From assembly GCA_947629675.1 (NCBI GenBank), contig CANREM010000013.1, positions 1 through 46,487 of the forward strand: 46,487 nucleotides of DNA, in the 5' to 3' direction. This document shows positions 1 to 8,448 of this stretch, piece by piece (position 1 is the first letter of the stretch; the number at the start of each line of letters is the position of its first letter). The notes under the pieces were generated by a model that was not told the DNA's origin, searched no databases, and saw only the letters and a program-made list of their open reading frames with translations. The stretch is from an uncultured Clostridia bacterium (GTDB lineage Bacteria > Bacillota > Clostridia > Christensenellales > Borkfalkiaceae). Made by a program: the position numbers and the translations under genes.

Positions 1-260
1 ACGAAGTCCGTCACCCCCTCCGTGGGAGGGGGAATCAAAGGGGGTGGGGCGTCCGCGCGGACCAACCGCGTCATTCTGAGGCAAAGCCGAAGAATCCCCT
101 GATACGAAGTCCGCATTTGCCAACCGCGTCATTCTGAGGCAAAGCCGAAGAATCCCCTCATACAAAGTCCGTACTTTCATTCTCGGGATCCTTCGGTCGC
201 CCGCTCCCTCAGGATGACGCGTTCCTCATCCCGAGCCGAAGGCGAGCGGATCCCTACGTA
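1..260. repeat. Intergenic hairpin-repeat cluster
   Basis: The gap before the first gene is made of dispersed repeat modules. One module has a CCCCCTC/GAGGGGG hairpin followed by AATCAAAGGGGGTGGGG. Another, present twice (about 66-110 and 125-170), reads GTCATTCTGAGG, then a small hairpin, then GAATCCCC, and ends in the core ATACGAAGTCC or a close variant. From about 178 to 225 a related module lies in reverse orientation. The same modules recur in most long gaps of the window. No gene is visible here. Confidence 0.8.
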
Positions 261-334
261 AGCGACCAAGCCTCATGTGTCTATTTCAACGCCGACATGT
301 ATGTCATCTGCAGACATGGTATGCCCGTTTGCTG

Positions 335-1270
335 TCAAAAAGTTTCGTCCTTATATCCCGCCAGCAGCTTTTCCGCCTCGCGCTTCACCCTTTCGCGAAG
401 CTCCTTGGGGGCAAGGACGGTAAGCCCCGCGCCCACGGAGAGGATGGTGCCGATGAGCGATTCGTCGTCGGGAAGGGTCACGTCGGCATAGAACTTTCCG
501 CCCTCCTCGCGCACGTTCTCGATGCCCAGCCATTCCTCGGCGAAGGGGAGGGTCTCGGGGGCGATCTCAAAGCGCGCCTCCACATCGTTTTCACCGTCCC
601 GCCAGAAGGAGAGGGGAATGCTCTCCTTCTCGAAGGGGAGCTTTTCAAACCTTTCTCCCGTCCTCACGATCGAGCGCATCCGCCCGACCTTGAAGGTGCG
701 GAAATCCTTCCTCAGCCTGCAGTAGGCATACAGATACCAGATGCGCTGTTTATAGATGAGAAGGTGGGGAAGGACCACCCGCCGCGTCCGCTCCCCCGTC
801 CGTGCGGTGTAGTCGATCTCGATGGCCTCGCACTCTGCCGTCGCCTGCTCCACGAGGGAGAGCTTCTCGGAGAACTTCCGCTCATCCCCCCAAGTGCCGC
901 TGTCCACGAGGATATTGCCCGAAACGCCCCCCTCGATCCTCTCGGACTTGAGCTGGGCGGTGACCTTCTCGAGGGCACTCTTTAAGGCGGGATCGTTCGA
1001 CTCGGAGAGCATGGCCTGCAGGGCGTCCACCGTGCGGCCGTATTCCTCCTTCGTCATGAACCCCTTGGGAAGTTTATAGGCGTCCGAGATGTAGATGCCG
1101 CCGTTCGCGCCGCGGGCGATGTCCACGGGGATGCCTGCCACGATGAGCTCCTCCACATAGCGGTAGATGGAACGCGTCGAGCATTCGTACTTTTTGGCAA
1201 GCTCGCCCGCCGACACCTTGCGCTTTGCAAGGAGGGTGAAAAGGATCCCGATCATGATCTGGTATTTCAT
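335..1270 (-). CDS. WYL-domain HTH transcriptional regulator (YafY type)
   Basis: The 311-residue protein has an N-terminal winged-helix HTH of the HTH_11/DeoR type (about residues 5-60, containing SAGELAKKYECSTRSIYRYV) and a central to C-terminal WYL domain with the pattern RIWYLYAYCRLRKDFRTFKV near residue 190. Such proteins are ligand-responsive repressors or activators; the ligand here is unknown. I chose the start at 1270 because it follows an AGAGGA ribosome site and begins right at the HTH; an in-frame extension upstream would cross the promoter. It is divergent from the small gene at 1397, with a dyad between them that could be its operator. Confidence 0.9.
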   Translation of the reverse strand: MKYQIMIGILFTLLAKRKVSAGELAKKYECSTRSIYRYVEELIVAGIPVDIARGANGGIYISDAYKLPKGFMTKEEYGRTVDALQAMLSESNDPALKSALEKVTAQLKSERIEGGVSGNILVDSGTWGDERKFSEKLSLVEQATAECEAIEIDYTARTGERTRRVVLPHLLIYKQRIWYLYAYCRLRKDFRTFKVGRMRSIVRTGERFEKLPFEKESIPLSFWRDGENDVEARFEIAPETLPFAEEWLGIENVREEGGKFYADVTLPDDESLIGTILSVGAGLTVLAPKELRERVKREAEKLLAGYKDETF

Positions 1271-1343
1271 CTTGTCCTCTTTCGCTTTCCGCCTCCCCAA
1301 AAGAGGGGAAGGCATGCAAACATTTTTTTGCGATCTTAAAAAA

Positions 1344-1373
1344 ATTTTATCATACCTGACAGGCATATGTCAA
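1344..1373 (-). promoter_or_regulatory. Promoter of the WYL regulator with overlapping dyad
   Basis: On the minus strand TTGACA (1368-1373) and TAAAAT (1344-1349) are 18 nt apart. The inverted repeat TGACA-N6-TGTCA (1357-1372) overlaps the -35 box and lies between two divergent genes, so it is a candidate autoregulatory operator. The repressor link is inference. Confidence 0.6.
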
Positions 1374-1396
1374 CTATTCTGCCATATAATAAGGGC

Positions 1397-1609
1397 ATGA
1401 AAGATGTTTGTCCCGAAAAGACGATCGCAGAGTTCGAAGAAGAAAAGAGGACGCTCCGCAACGGCCGGCTGCGTGCCCGCCTGATGCTGCACAGAAGTTT
1501 TGAGGACATGCTCGAAGGCCTTGCCTCCCTCCGCGGATTGAACGCGGTGGAGCGGGAGAAGGAGAGATCGGAGGCGATCAAGAGGGCGCAAAGCCCCCTT
1601 CCCGCATAA
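1397..1609 (+). CDS. Small charged helical protein, unknown
   Basis: This 70-residue protein is rich in Glu, Arg and Leu and is probably all-helical. I recognise no family. It starts 6 nt after a TATAAT box (1385-1390) and has no Shine-Dalgarno, so it may be translated from a leaderless mRNA. Its position opposite the WYL regulator, sharing the dyad at 1357-1372, suggests it could be that regulator's target. The reading frame has the GC-biased third positions of neighbouring genes. Antisense frames over the same bases are open but have no start signals. Confidence 0.5.
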   Translation: MKDVCPEKTIAEFEEEKRTLRNGRLRARLMLHRSFEDMLEGLASLRGLNAVEREKERSEAIKRAQSPLPA

Positions 1610-1633
1610 TTTTTTGCAAGTTATCTATTTTAT

Positions 1634-1662
1634 TTGACAAATTTTTCCGCTTACGCTATAAT
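1634..1662 (+). promoter_or_regulatory. Consensus vegetative promoter of tyrS
   Basis: TTGACA (1634-1639) and TATAAT (1657-1662) are perfect boxes with a 17-nt spacer. Transcription should start near 1669, giving a leader of about 135 nt before tyrS. Confidence 0.9.
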
Positions 1663-1669
1663 GGGACAC

Positions 1670-1717
1670 ATGAAAAAGCAATTCCCCAAGACCTACTTTT
1701 CGTATCGCCCTCTCTGA
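1670..1717 (+). CDS. Possible tyrS leader peptide with two Tyr codons
   Basis: A 15-codon frame, MKKQFPKTYFSYRPL, begins 7 nt after the -10 box, at the expected first transcribed base, so it would be leaderless. It contains TAC and TAT close together in front of the tyrosyl-tRNA synthetase gene, as expected of an attenuation leader peptide. The coding claim rests only on position and content. Confidence 0.4.
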   Translation: MKKQFPKTYFSYRPL

Positions 1718-1784
1718 AGGGATCTTTTCGCGTAAAGGTCGGGGAGGAAACGGTTTACGCGGACGCTGCGTGAGCCGATTTTTT
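1684..1784 (+). promoter_or_regulatory. Structured tyrS leader, possible attenuator
   Basis: Three pairings compete. CCCC-AA-GACCT (1684-1694) can pair with AGGTCGGGG (1736-1744). CGCGTAAA (1729-1736) can pair with TTTACGCG (1754-1761). AAGGTCGG (1735-1742) can pair with CCGATTTT (1775-1782), which runs into six T residues like a weak intrinsic terminator. The first two together have pseudoknot topology. No T-box consensus was found. The direction of control is not clear from the sequence. Confidence 0.4.
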
Positions 1785-1803
1785 ATCATGGAAGGAGCAT
1801 AGG

Positions 1804-2994
1804 ATGGCAAACGTAATGGACACCCTGCGCGCGCGGGGATTTATCAAACAGACCGTCTACGAAGAGGAACTCTACGAACTTTTGGGACGGGAGAGCACGC
1901 GCTTCTACACGGGCTTCGACCCGACGGCGGACAGCCTGCATGTGGGGCACTTTATGCAGCTCGTCGCCATGAAGCACATGCAGGATGCGGGGCACACGCC
2001 CATCATCCTCATCGGCGGGGGGACCGCGATGGTGGGAGACCCCACGGGCAGGACGGACATGCGCTCCATGATGACGAAGGAGACCATTGCCTACCATGTG
2101 GAGTGCTTCAAAAAGCAGATGAGCAAATTCCTTCGCTTCGAGGGAGAGAATGCCGCCATCATCGTCAACAATGCCGATTGGCTTTTGAATTTGAATTACA
2201 TCGACTTTCTGCGCGACATCGGGGCGAATTTTTCCGTCAACAAGATGCTCACGGCGGAGTGCTTCAAGGCGCGCATGGAGCGGGGCCTCTCCTTCCTCGA
2301 ATTCAACTACATGCTCATGCAGGCGTATGACTTCCTCGTCCTCAACCAAAAGTACGGCTGCTCGTTGGAGCTGGGCGGCGACGACCAGTGGAGCAACATC
2401 TTAGCGGGTGCCGACCTCATAAGGAGAAAGGAAAGAAGGCCCGCCTATGCGATGACCTTCCGGCTTTTGACGACGAGCGAAGGCAAGAAGATGGGCAAGA
2501 CGCAAAAGGGTGCTATCTGGCTGGACGAGAACAAGACTTCGCCCTACGAGTTCTATCAATATTGGCGCAACACGAACGATGCGGATGTGGAGACCTGCCT
2601 CAAACTTTTAACCTTCCTGCCCCTCGGAGAGATTGAAGAGCTTTGCCGCTTTAAGGACGAGCGCATCAATCTCGCCAAGGAGAGGCTTGCTTTCGAACTC
2701 ACCAAGATGGTCCACGGCGAAGAGAAGGCGGAAAGAGCGCGGTCGGAGGCAAGGGGGGCGTTTGCAGGCGAGGGCGAGATGCCCGAAAAGGCCATCTCCT
2801 CCGCAAAGACCGTCCTCGAGGCCCTCGTGGAGACGGGGCTTTGCAAGTCAAACGGCGAGGCGAGAAGGCTCGTCGAACAGGGCGGCGTTGCCGTTGACGG
2901 CGAAAAGGTCACAGATTTCAATGCGCCCCTTCCCGAAGGGAACTTCACCCTCTTCAAGGGGAAGAAGGTGCGCATCAAGGTCGTGAGGGTGTGA
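1804..2994 (+). CDS. tyrS: Tyrosyl-tRNA synthetase
   Basis: The 396-residue class I synthetase charges tRNA-Tyr with tyrosine in the cytoplasm. The HIGH-type motif is HVGH at residues 46-49, and the KMSKS-type loop is KMGKT near residue 229. An S4 RNA-binding domain closes the protein (about 330-390, with [25 protein letters not shown] sequence). Length is normal for the short TyrRS form. GAAGGAG precedes the ATG. It has a strong promoter and a structured leader with a possible Tyr-rich leader peptide. The YigZ-family gene overlaps its stop codon by 4 nt, so the two are probably cotranscribed. Confidence 0.97.
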   Translation: MANVMDTLRARGFIKQTVYEEELYELLGRESTRFYTGFDPTADSLHVGHFMQLVAMKHMQDAGHTPIILIGGGTAMVGDPTGRTDMRSMMTKETIAYHVECFKKQMSKFLRFEGENAAIIVNNADWLLNLNYIDFLRDIGANFSVNKMLTAECFKARMERGLSFLEFNYMLMQAYDFLVLNQKYGCSLELGGDDQWSNILAGADLIRRKERRPAYAMTFRLLTTSEGKKMGKTQKGAIWLDENKTSPYEFYQYWRNTNDADVETCLKLLTFLPLGEIEELCRFKDERINLAKERLAFELTKMVHGEEKAERARSEARGAFAGEGEMPEKAISSAKTVLEALVETGLCKSNGEARRLVEQGGVAVDGEKVTDFNAPLPEGNFTLFKGKKVRIKVVRV

Positions 2995-3626
2995 GAGAGT
3001 ACCGCGGCGTCCTTGGGAGGACGGAGTACGAATATACGGTGGAGCGTTCCCGCTTCATCGCCTACGCGCTAAGAGCCGTGGGCGAGGAGGAAGCGCGGGC
3101 GGAAATTTCCCGCATCCGGGATGCACACCCCTTTGCGACGCACGTCTGCTACGGCTTTGTCGCCGACAGGGAGGGGAATGTGCAACGCTTCTCGGACGAC
3201 GGCGAACCGCAGGGGACGGCGGGCATCCCCATTCTCAATGTCCTCAAGGCGGAAAAGCTCTGTGAGACGCTGCTTACAGTCGTCCGCTATTTCGGCGGGA
3301 TCAAGCTCGGCGCGGGCGGACTTGTGCGGGCGTACACCGCGGCCGCATCCGAGGCGGTGCGCCGGTCGGAATTGAGATGCTTCTCCCCCTGCCGGGAGAT
3401 GATCGCGACCGCAAACTATCCCGAAGTGGGCGCGCTATTGAAGTTTCTGGAGGCTCATTCCACGCCGCCCATCTCCTCTGTATATGGCGAGAGGGCGGAG
3501 ATCGCTTTCGTCGTCAAGAGTTCGGAAAAGGAGAAATTCCGCGCATCGCTCATCGACGCTTTGAACGGGAAGATCAGCCTTTCCGAAGGGGAGGAGAAGT
3601 TCTTCCCGTTTCCGATAACCGAATGA
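2991..3626 (+). CDS. YigZ / IMPACT family protein
   Basis: The 211-residue protein matches the YigZ (UPF0029, IMPACT N-terminal) family: [12 protein letters not shown], then [14 protein letters not shown] near residues 64-77, then [20 protein letters not shown], followed by a ferredoxin-like C-terminal domain. Eukaryotic IMPACT acts on translational control through GCN1; the bacterial role is not established, though nucleic-acid or ribosome binding has been proposed for the fold. It starts with GTG inside GTGTGA, overlapping the tyrS stop, which indicates translational coupling. A terminator follows at 3638. Confidence 0.92.
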   Translation: MREYRGVLGRTEYEYTVERSRFIAYALRAVGEEEARAEISRIRDAHPFATHVCYGFVADREGNVQRFSDDGEPQGTAGIPILNVLKAEKLCETLLTVVRYFGGIKLGAGGLVRAYTAAASEAVRRSELRCFSPCREMIATANYPEVGALLKFLEAHSTPPISSVYGERAEIAFVVKSSEKEKFRASLIDALNGKISLSEGEEKFFPFPITE

Positions 3627-3637
3627 GATTTTCATGA

Positions 3638-3666
3638 AAAAAGGCGGGTTTCCCCGCTTTTTCTTT
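3638..3666 (+). terminator. Intrinsic terminator after tyrS-yigZ
   Basis: GCGGG (3645-3649) pairs with CCCGC (3654-3658), flanked by A residues on one side and TTTTTCTTTT on the other. Confidence 0.85.
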
Positions 3667-3755
3667 TACTTTTTACAATATTTCGATATTCATCAAAATA
3701 AAAATTTACGTTAAAAACCTATTATTTCGAATGATGTCTAAATAATCATTTTCGC

Positions 3756-3785
3756 GCATATCGTGCGGGTGCGCGGGCATAGGAT
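3756..3785 (+). promoter_or_regulatory. Possible SigE-type sporulation promoter of yunB
   Basis: GCATATC (3756-3762) and CATAGGAT (3778-3785), 15 nt apart, resemble the SigE boxes (KMATATT and CATACANT). yunB of Bacillus subtilis belongs to the SigE regulon, which supports the reading. The -10 ends 6 nt before the ATG. Confidence 0.4.
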
Positions 3786-3791
3786 AGGCTT

Positions 3792-4463
3792 ATGAAATAC
3801 CGCTCCCGCCCACGCAAAAAGGTCAAGAGGATCATCATTTTTCTCATTGCTCTGGCCCTTCTCATCCTCCTTGTCGTCCTCTTCCACGCGAACGCAACGA
3901 GGGTGTTGAAGTCGGTCGCCGAGGCGGATATGCGCTCCATCACGACGGTCGCCGTCAACGACGCCATCTATTACACCCTCTCGGACGAAGTGCGCTACGA
4001 GGATCTCATCACCGTGCGCCGCGGCCAGAACGGAGAGATCCTTGCCATCACCTCGGACGCGCTCAAGATCAACCGCATTGCACGCGACGCGGCGTACATG
4101 TCCCAGCAGAACCTACAGACGATGTCGGAGGGCGGGGTGGAAGTTCCCCTCGGGGCATTCTTCGGCGTCGAGGCGTGGGCGGGCTTCGGCCCGAAGATCC
4201 ACATGAAGATCATCCCCATTTCCAACGTCTCCTGCCGTTTCGTTTCCAAATTCGAGGAGGCGGGCATCAACCAGACGAAGCACTCCGTCTACCTCGAGAT
4301 CGTCGCGGACATCTCCATCATCATGCCCTCCGGGACGAGCAATTTCGCGAGCCTCACGGAAGTCCTCATCTGCGAGAGCGTCCTCGTCGGTAAGATCCCC
4401 GAGACCTTCCTGCAGGCCGATCTCTTCGGCGGGGGCTACAGCCTCTCCCCGCCTGCGGGCTGA
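3792..4463 (+). CDS. yunB: Sporulation protein YunB
   Basis: The 223-residue protein has one N-terminal membrane helix (about residues 12-35) followed by an extracytoplasmic domain. Family marks are VPLGAFFG, the conserved block FEEAGINQTKHSVYLEI and the C-terminal VGKIPETFLQ. Family members are mother-cell-expressed sporulation proteins; the molecular role is not known. The gene points toward murG, and the two coding ends overlap by 28 nt (4436-4463). There is no clear Shine-Dalgarno and a SigE-like -10 lies 6 nt upstream, so a leaderless transcript is possible. Confidence 0.9.
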   Translation: MKYRSRPRKKVKRIIIFLIALALLILLVVLFHANATRVLKSVAEADMRSITTVAVNDAIYYTLSDEVRYEDLITVRRGQNGEILAITSDALKINRIARDAAYMSQQNLQTMSEGGVEVPLGAFFGVEAWAGFGPKIHMKIIPISNVSCRFVSKFEEAGINQTKHSVYLEIVADISIIMPSGTSNFASLTEVLICESVLVGKIPETFLQADLFGGGYSLSPPAG

Positions 4464-5500
4464 TCTTCCAGCTTCTCTTTGATGAGGCGTACGATGGTCT
4501 GCGTCCCGCTTGCAATGTCGCAATTTTTCAGATTTTCGCCGAGGGCGGCGTCATCGATCGCGGCAAGGAGGGCTTCGGGGAGGCGGGCAAGCTCCTCTTC
4601 GGGGAGAATTTTCACGAGGCCCTTCTCCTCGAAATAGCGGGCGTTCTCCCACTGATCCCCCCTCGAGGCATGCGCGAGGGGGACGAGGACGGCGCGTTTC
4701 TTGAGGGAAAGAAGCTCAAAGACGGTGTTGCTCCCCGCCCGGCAAAGGACGATGTCGGCGGCCGCAAGCGCGCTCCCCATATCCCGCTCGAAGGGACGGG
4801 AGATGTAGACTTTATCCCCAACATGTTGCACTTTTTCCTCTTCTCTTCCCGTGATGTGCAGAATGGAGAATTTTTCTGTAAGCCTCGGAAGGGAAGAATT
4901 TATCGCCTCATTCAATGCCCTGCTCCCGCTCCCGCCGCCGAACACGAGGAGGACGGGGGAAGTTTCGGGAAAGCCGAATTTCTTCCTCGCCCGAGTCCTG
5001 TCTCCCGAAAGCACCTCCCGCCGCACGGGGGAGCCGACAAAGATCCCGTTTTTGAAACGGTTCGCCGTCTCGGGGAAGGAGGTGAGGACGGCGTCGCACT
5101 TTTTTGCGATGAGCTTCGTGCAAAGCCCGGGGGAAAGATCGCTCTCATGCGTGAGAACGGGGATCTTGAGTTTATAGGCCGCCCACACGGCGGGATAGCT
5201 CGCATAGCCCCCCTTGGAAAAGACGAGGTCGGGCCGCCTTTCCTTGAGGATGAGGAGGGCTTTTTTCTTTGCCCTGTGCAGGGCAAAGGGGATCTTGAGA
5301 TTTGAAAAAGAGAAGGAGCGGGAAAGTTTGGGCGTTTCCACCGTGAAAAAGGGGTAGCCGGCATCGCGGACGAGCTTCTTTTCGATGCCGTCCGTGCCCA
5401 TATAGAGGAGGTCATACGCATAGCGCAGCTCGCGCATGAGGGCGAGATTGGGGATGACGTGCCCCGCGCTTCCCCCGCCGCAAAAGAGAACGGTTTTCAT
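4436..5500 (-). CDS. murG: UDP-GlcNAc:lipid I GlcNAc transferase
   Basis: The 354-residue GT28 glycosyltransferase adds GlcNAc to lipid I to make lipid II at the inner membrane face. Visible marks are GGGSAGHVIPNLAL (residues 7-20), SKGGYASYPAVWAA in the N-terminal half, VFGGGSGSRALNEAI at the start of the C-terminal Rossmann half and LCRAGSNTVFELLSL for the UDP-GlcNAc site. The start is placed at the family N-terminus, MKTVLFCGGGSAGH. It has no Shine-Dalgarno; a TATACT box (5508-5513) ends 7 nt before the ATG, pointing to a leaderless mRNA, though no good -35 is seen. It is alone here rather than in a dcw cluster. Confidence 0.95.
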   Translation of the reverse strand: MKTVLFCGGGSAGHVIPNLALMRELRYAYDLLYMGTDGIEKKLVRDAGYPFFTVETPKLSRSFSFSNLKIPFALHRAKKKALLILKERRPDLVFSKGGYASYPAVWAAYKLKIPVLTHESDLSPGLCTKLIAKKCDAVLTSFPETANRFKNGIFVGSPVRREVLSGDRTRARKKFGFPETSPVLLVFGGGSGSRALNEAINSSLPRLTEKFSILHITGREEEKVQHVGDKVYISRPFERDMGSALAAADIVLCRAGSNTVFELLSLKKRAVLVPLAHASRGDQWENARYFEEKGLVKILPEEELARLPEALLAAIDDAALGENLKNCDIASGTQTIVRLIKEKLEDQPAGGERL

Positions 5501-5579
5501 ATTAGACAGTATATGGGATAGAGAGAAAATTATTGAAAGGGCCTCCCGCCAAAACTGCGGGAGGCCGAAGTTATTTGTA

Positions 5580-5608
5580 AACGAAAACCACGCGATAGTC
5601 GCGTGGTC
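5580..5608 (-). terminator. Terminator of the 842-residue envelope protein gene
   Basis: ACCACGCGA (5587-5595) and TCGCGTGGT (5599-5607) form a perfect 9-bp stem. On the minus strand it is followed by TTTTCGTTT. A second perfect 10-bp stem, GGCCTCCCGC (5540-5549) with GCGGGAGGCC (5557-5566), lies beyond it, ahead of murG. Confidence 0.75.
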
Positions 5609-5639
5609 CAAAAGAGGCTGAACAGAAAAAGAAATGTAG

Positions 5640-5725
5640 AGAAATGAAAGGGAAGAATGTCTCTTGGCTGCCCCTTGAGGGGGAGCTGTCGAGGCGAAGC
5701 CGAGACTGAGGGGGTGTTATTCTAT
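5640..5725. repeat. Double-hairpin dispersed repeat
   Basis: A CCCCTTGAGGGG hairpin is followed by AGCTGTCG, a second small hairpin (AGGCGAAGCC) and GACTGAGGGGGTG. This is the double-hairpin module also found at about 17232, 19945, 31300, 31358, 40643, 40946 and 45350. Confidence 0.75.
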
Positions 5726-5734
5726 TCTTAAAAT

Positions 5735-8263
5735 TCAGTTCTTCTTCTTTTTGGGAAGGAACCACACATACAGTCCGACGATGAGGACGGCGACAACGGA
5801 GAGAATGGCGATGAGCGCGATGCGGAGGCTGTCGTTCTGCCCGAAGTCGAGATATTTTTCCTCGATGACGGCGGAGAACACATTGCCGCTCTCATCGCTG
5901 TATCGCGCGGTATAAGTCCCGTCCGCCTTTTTCTCAAGGCGCACCCGCTCGCCGCCATACAGGGTCAGGCTCTCCTCGCCCGACATAAAGAGATAGCCGT
6001 CCGGATTTTTCTTCAACGTCGCAAAGAGGAATTCCTCCTCCGAAGGTTCGAAGGGGAGATCGTCCGAGAGATAATCGACGGGTACATAGCCCGAAAGGAC
6101 AGCTTTCTCCGCGGAGGTGTATTCCACGAAGGCGTAGTCGTACTGCTCGGCGGCATGGACGACGCCCTTCACCTCCACCTTGGAGCCGCGCACAAGCCGC
6201 GCGTCGGCGAGGGCGGAGGGGAGGCAGGGATAAAAGTAGAGGGAGACGTCGCTCGAGAGATACTTCGTCGCCGTCTCATCCGTCCAATAGCTCTCCCGGG
6301 GGACGAGAAGGTCCTCCTTTTCCAAATCGATATGGAAGAGGTTTGCGGTAAAGGTGCGCCCCGCATCTTCGCTCTCATATAGCTCGACGAGGGCGAAGCC
6401 GTCCTTCTTGGCGAGGAGTACCCCGCGCGCGTCCTCCTTCGTGCGGAAGTAAAATTCATAGGGGAAGCAGCCGTCCGCCGCATCCGCCTTCAGCCCGTCG
6501 AGGTCGGTGCGGATGCCGATCGTCCCTGCGGGGATGTCTACAAAGAGGTTTTCCTTCCCATGGACGCAAAAGATCTCCTCGCGCACATTGCCCGCGTCGA
6601 TCTCGTCGAGGGTGGGGATGTCGAGCGCGCCATCAAGGGTGGCGACGATATAGTTTTCAAAGAGGAAATAGACGGCGTCATCCTCGTAGCCGAGCGCGAA
6701 AGCAAGGGGGTCTCCTTCGGACATGGTATACACATGATCGCTCCCATGCACCGTTGCGATCACCTCGTCCCCGTTCCTTTGAAGGGTGTCGCCGAGAAGA
6801 TAATAGAGGTTGCCCTCGAAGTCGGCGCGAAGGCTGAAGAAGCCCTCGGGAAGGCGGAAGGGAAGCACTTCGCCCTCCGCATCCGCATTGCAGAACTCCC
6901 TCTCGGTGTAGCGGACGACCTCGCGGGCGGAGCCGCAGACGACGAACAGATCCCCATAGACGTCGGAAGCAAGCGCGCAGGGGCTGTCGTGCGTCGCATG
7001 AAAGACCTCTTCGCCGCCGACTTTTCCGTAGATGTTGCCCGTCACATAGTACACTTCGCCGTACACGCACACGATCCCGCAGATGGGGGACTGCGTCCCT
7101 TCCTTCACCTTGGCAAAGGTCATCTCTTCCTTTTCGGAATAGGTTGCGCAATAGATGTCGTGTTCCGTCGAAAGCGCGATGATCGTGCCGTCGGTCGCGA
7201 CATGGGTGGGGGATAATTCGTCAATGCCCGAAATTTGCGAATATTTTTTTGTGGCAAAATTGTAGACGCTCACGCGGCCGCAGCCCGTGTCGAGGGTGAC
7301 GAGCAGATCTCCCGCCCGCGCGCTATCCGTCGCGGAGACGAGCCTGTTTTCAGAGTCCGACGACGCCGCGATCTCATAGCCGGAAAGCTTTGCTCCCTCC
7401 TCGGTGGGGACAAGCTCCTTTATCGAACTTCCCGCGATCATATACAGCTTCCCGCCGAACGCCGTCAGTGCGGAGAAATCCTCCCCCTCGGCGATGAGCT
7501 TGCTGTTGCTCGCGCTGTCCGTGCGGTAGAGGCCCTCTCTTGCGGTGTAGTAGAAATAATTTCCCACCGCGCAGACGCTGTTTACCTGTGTGACTTCGGG
7601 AGCGTTGTTCGAGAGGAAAAAGCAGGACTTGTCGTCAAATTGTCTATTCTCGTTTTGAAAGTATACGGTGTGTTCGAACGCACAATAGAGGTTCCCTTCG
7701 ATGATGGTCATGTTGGGCGTCGTATGTTCGTTCAGAGTCCCAAGCATCGCAGCCGTCTCATTCACGCCTTCGGCGGTGATGCGATAGGAGGCGATCGTCG
7801 TGCTTGTACCGCCCACATTGGCAGTATAGAGGGTATTCCCGTCAATACAGAAAGTCGTGAAGTTAATGCCCGATTTATTGAAAGTGCCGCTCCCGAAGTC
7901 GTATTCGTAGAAATAGTTGCTCGCAGAGCGGGTGGACACGAAGAGCCTTTCTCCCGCAAAGCCGAGCTGCGTCACGCTCTCCCCGACGGGAACGGCGGTC
8001 TCGGTATAGCACTCCTTATCACGGTCGAAAAGATACAGCTTGTCCCCGTCCGCAATGGCGATGTGCCCCGCGGAGAAGGCGGCGACGGAGGGGGCCTCAA
8101 GCTGCAAATACTGCTCATAGGAGGTGGGCAAAAAGAGGGCGGCGTCCTTTGCTTTTGCTTCCTCGGCGGAGGCGGAAAGGGTGGTCGCGCCCCCTGCAAG
8201 GGCGGCCGCCAAGGCGCAGGCGGCAACGAGCATTATTGTGGTTTTCGCGTGCGAAATATTCAT
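5735..8263 (-). CDS. Large exported beta-propeller-like protein with SH3-like domain and C-terminal anchor
   Basis: The 842-residue protein begins with a signal peptide (about 1-33, ending near LSASAEE). Most of the rest (about 45-620) is a string of short beta-strand repeats like a beta-propeller (recurrent patterns such as YDFGSGTFNKSG, GDLFVVCGSAREVVRY, GNLYYLLGDTLQ). An SH3-like segment around residues 695-745 ends in GYVPVDYLS. A single membrane helix (about 812-835) and KKKKN close it, so the bulk faces outward. I recognise no named family. Starting 8 nt after TATAAT without a ribosome site, it looks leaderless. It is divergent from the phage-like regulator, and the smaller protein at 8946 has the same overall architecture. 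Confidence 0.85.
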   Translation of the reverse strand: MNISHAKTTIMLVAACALAAALAGGATTLSASAEEAKAKDAALFLPTSYEQYLQLEAPSVAAFSAGHIAIADGDKLYLFDRDKECYTETAVPVGESVTQLGFAGERLFVSTRSASNYFYEYDFGSGTFNKSGINFTTFCIDGNTLYTANVGGTSTTIASYRITAEGVNETAAMLGTLNEHTTPNMTIIEGNLYCAFEHTVYFQNENRQFDDKSCFFLSNNAPEVTQVNSVCAVGNYFYYTAREGLYRTDSASNSKLIAEGEDFSALTAFGGKLYMIAGSSIKELVPTEEGAKLSGYEIAASSDSENRLVSATDSARAGDLLVTLDTGCGRVSVYNFATKKYSQISGIDELSPTHVATDGTIIALSTEHDIYCATYSEKEEMTFAKVKEGTQSPICGIVCVYGEVYYVTGNIYGKVGGEEVFHATHDSPCALASDVYGDLFVVCGSAREVVRYTEREFCNADAEGEVLPFRLPEGFFSLRADFEGNLYYLLGDTLQRNGDEVIATVHGSDHVYTMSEGDPLAFALGYEDDAVYFLFENYIVATLDGALDIPTLDEIDAGNVREEIFCVHGKENLFVDIPAGTIGIRTDLDGLKADAADGCFPYEFYFRTKEDARGVLLAKKDGFALVELYESEDAGRTFTANLFHIDLEKEDLLVPRESYWTDETATKYLSSDVSLYFYPCLPSALADARLVRGSKVEVKGVVHAAEQYDYAFVEYTSAEKAVLSGYVPVDYLSDDLPFEPSEEEFLFATLKKNPDGYLFMSGEESLTLYGGERVRLEKKADGTYTARYSDESGNVFSAVIEEKYLDFGQNDSLRIALIAILSVVAVLIVGLYVWFLPKKKKN

Positions 8264-8271
8264 ACAGGTTA

Positions 8272-8300
8272 ATTATATCATGCGCGTGCGTGAAACGCAA
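8272..8300 (-). promoter_or_regulatory. Promoter of the 842-residue protein gene
   Basis: On the minus strand TTGCGT (8295-8300) and TATAAT (8272-8277) are 17 nt apart. The -10 box ends 8 nt before the ATG. Confidence 0.75.
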
Positions 8301-8338
8301 CTTAAAATCATAAAAAGTTTTTTCAAAAATTTCGTCAT

Positions 8339-8354
8339 ACAGGCGGCCGTCTGT
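8339..8354. promoter_or_regulatory. Dyad between divergent envelope gene and phage-like regulator
   Basis: ACAGGCGGCCGTCTGT is an imperfect 16-bp palindrome in the region dividing the 842-residue gene from the regulator at 8449. A minus-strand TTGACA overlaps its end. It is a candidate operator; the binding protein is unknown. Confidence 0.35.
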
Positions 8355-8448
8355 CAATTTTCTGTGATAGAATGAAAATGCAAACAAAAGTTCGCAAAGC
8401 ACCCAAGCCCCTGCCGTGCGGACGAAATCTTTCAGATGGTGTAAAAAC

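Noticed and set aside
1663-1803. T-box riboswitch before tyrS
   Set aside because: The leader is too short and lacks the T-box consensus (AGGGUGGNACCGCG).
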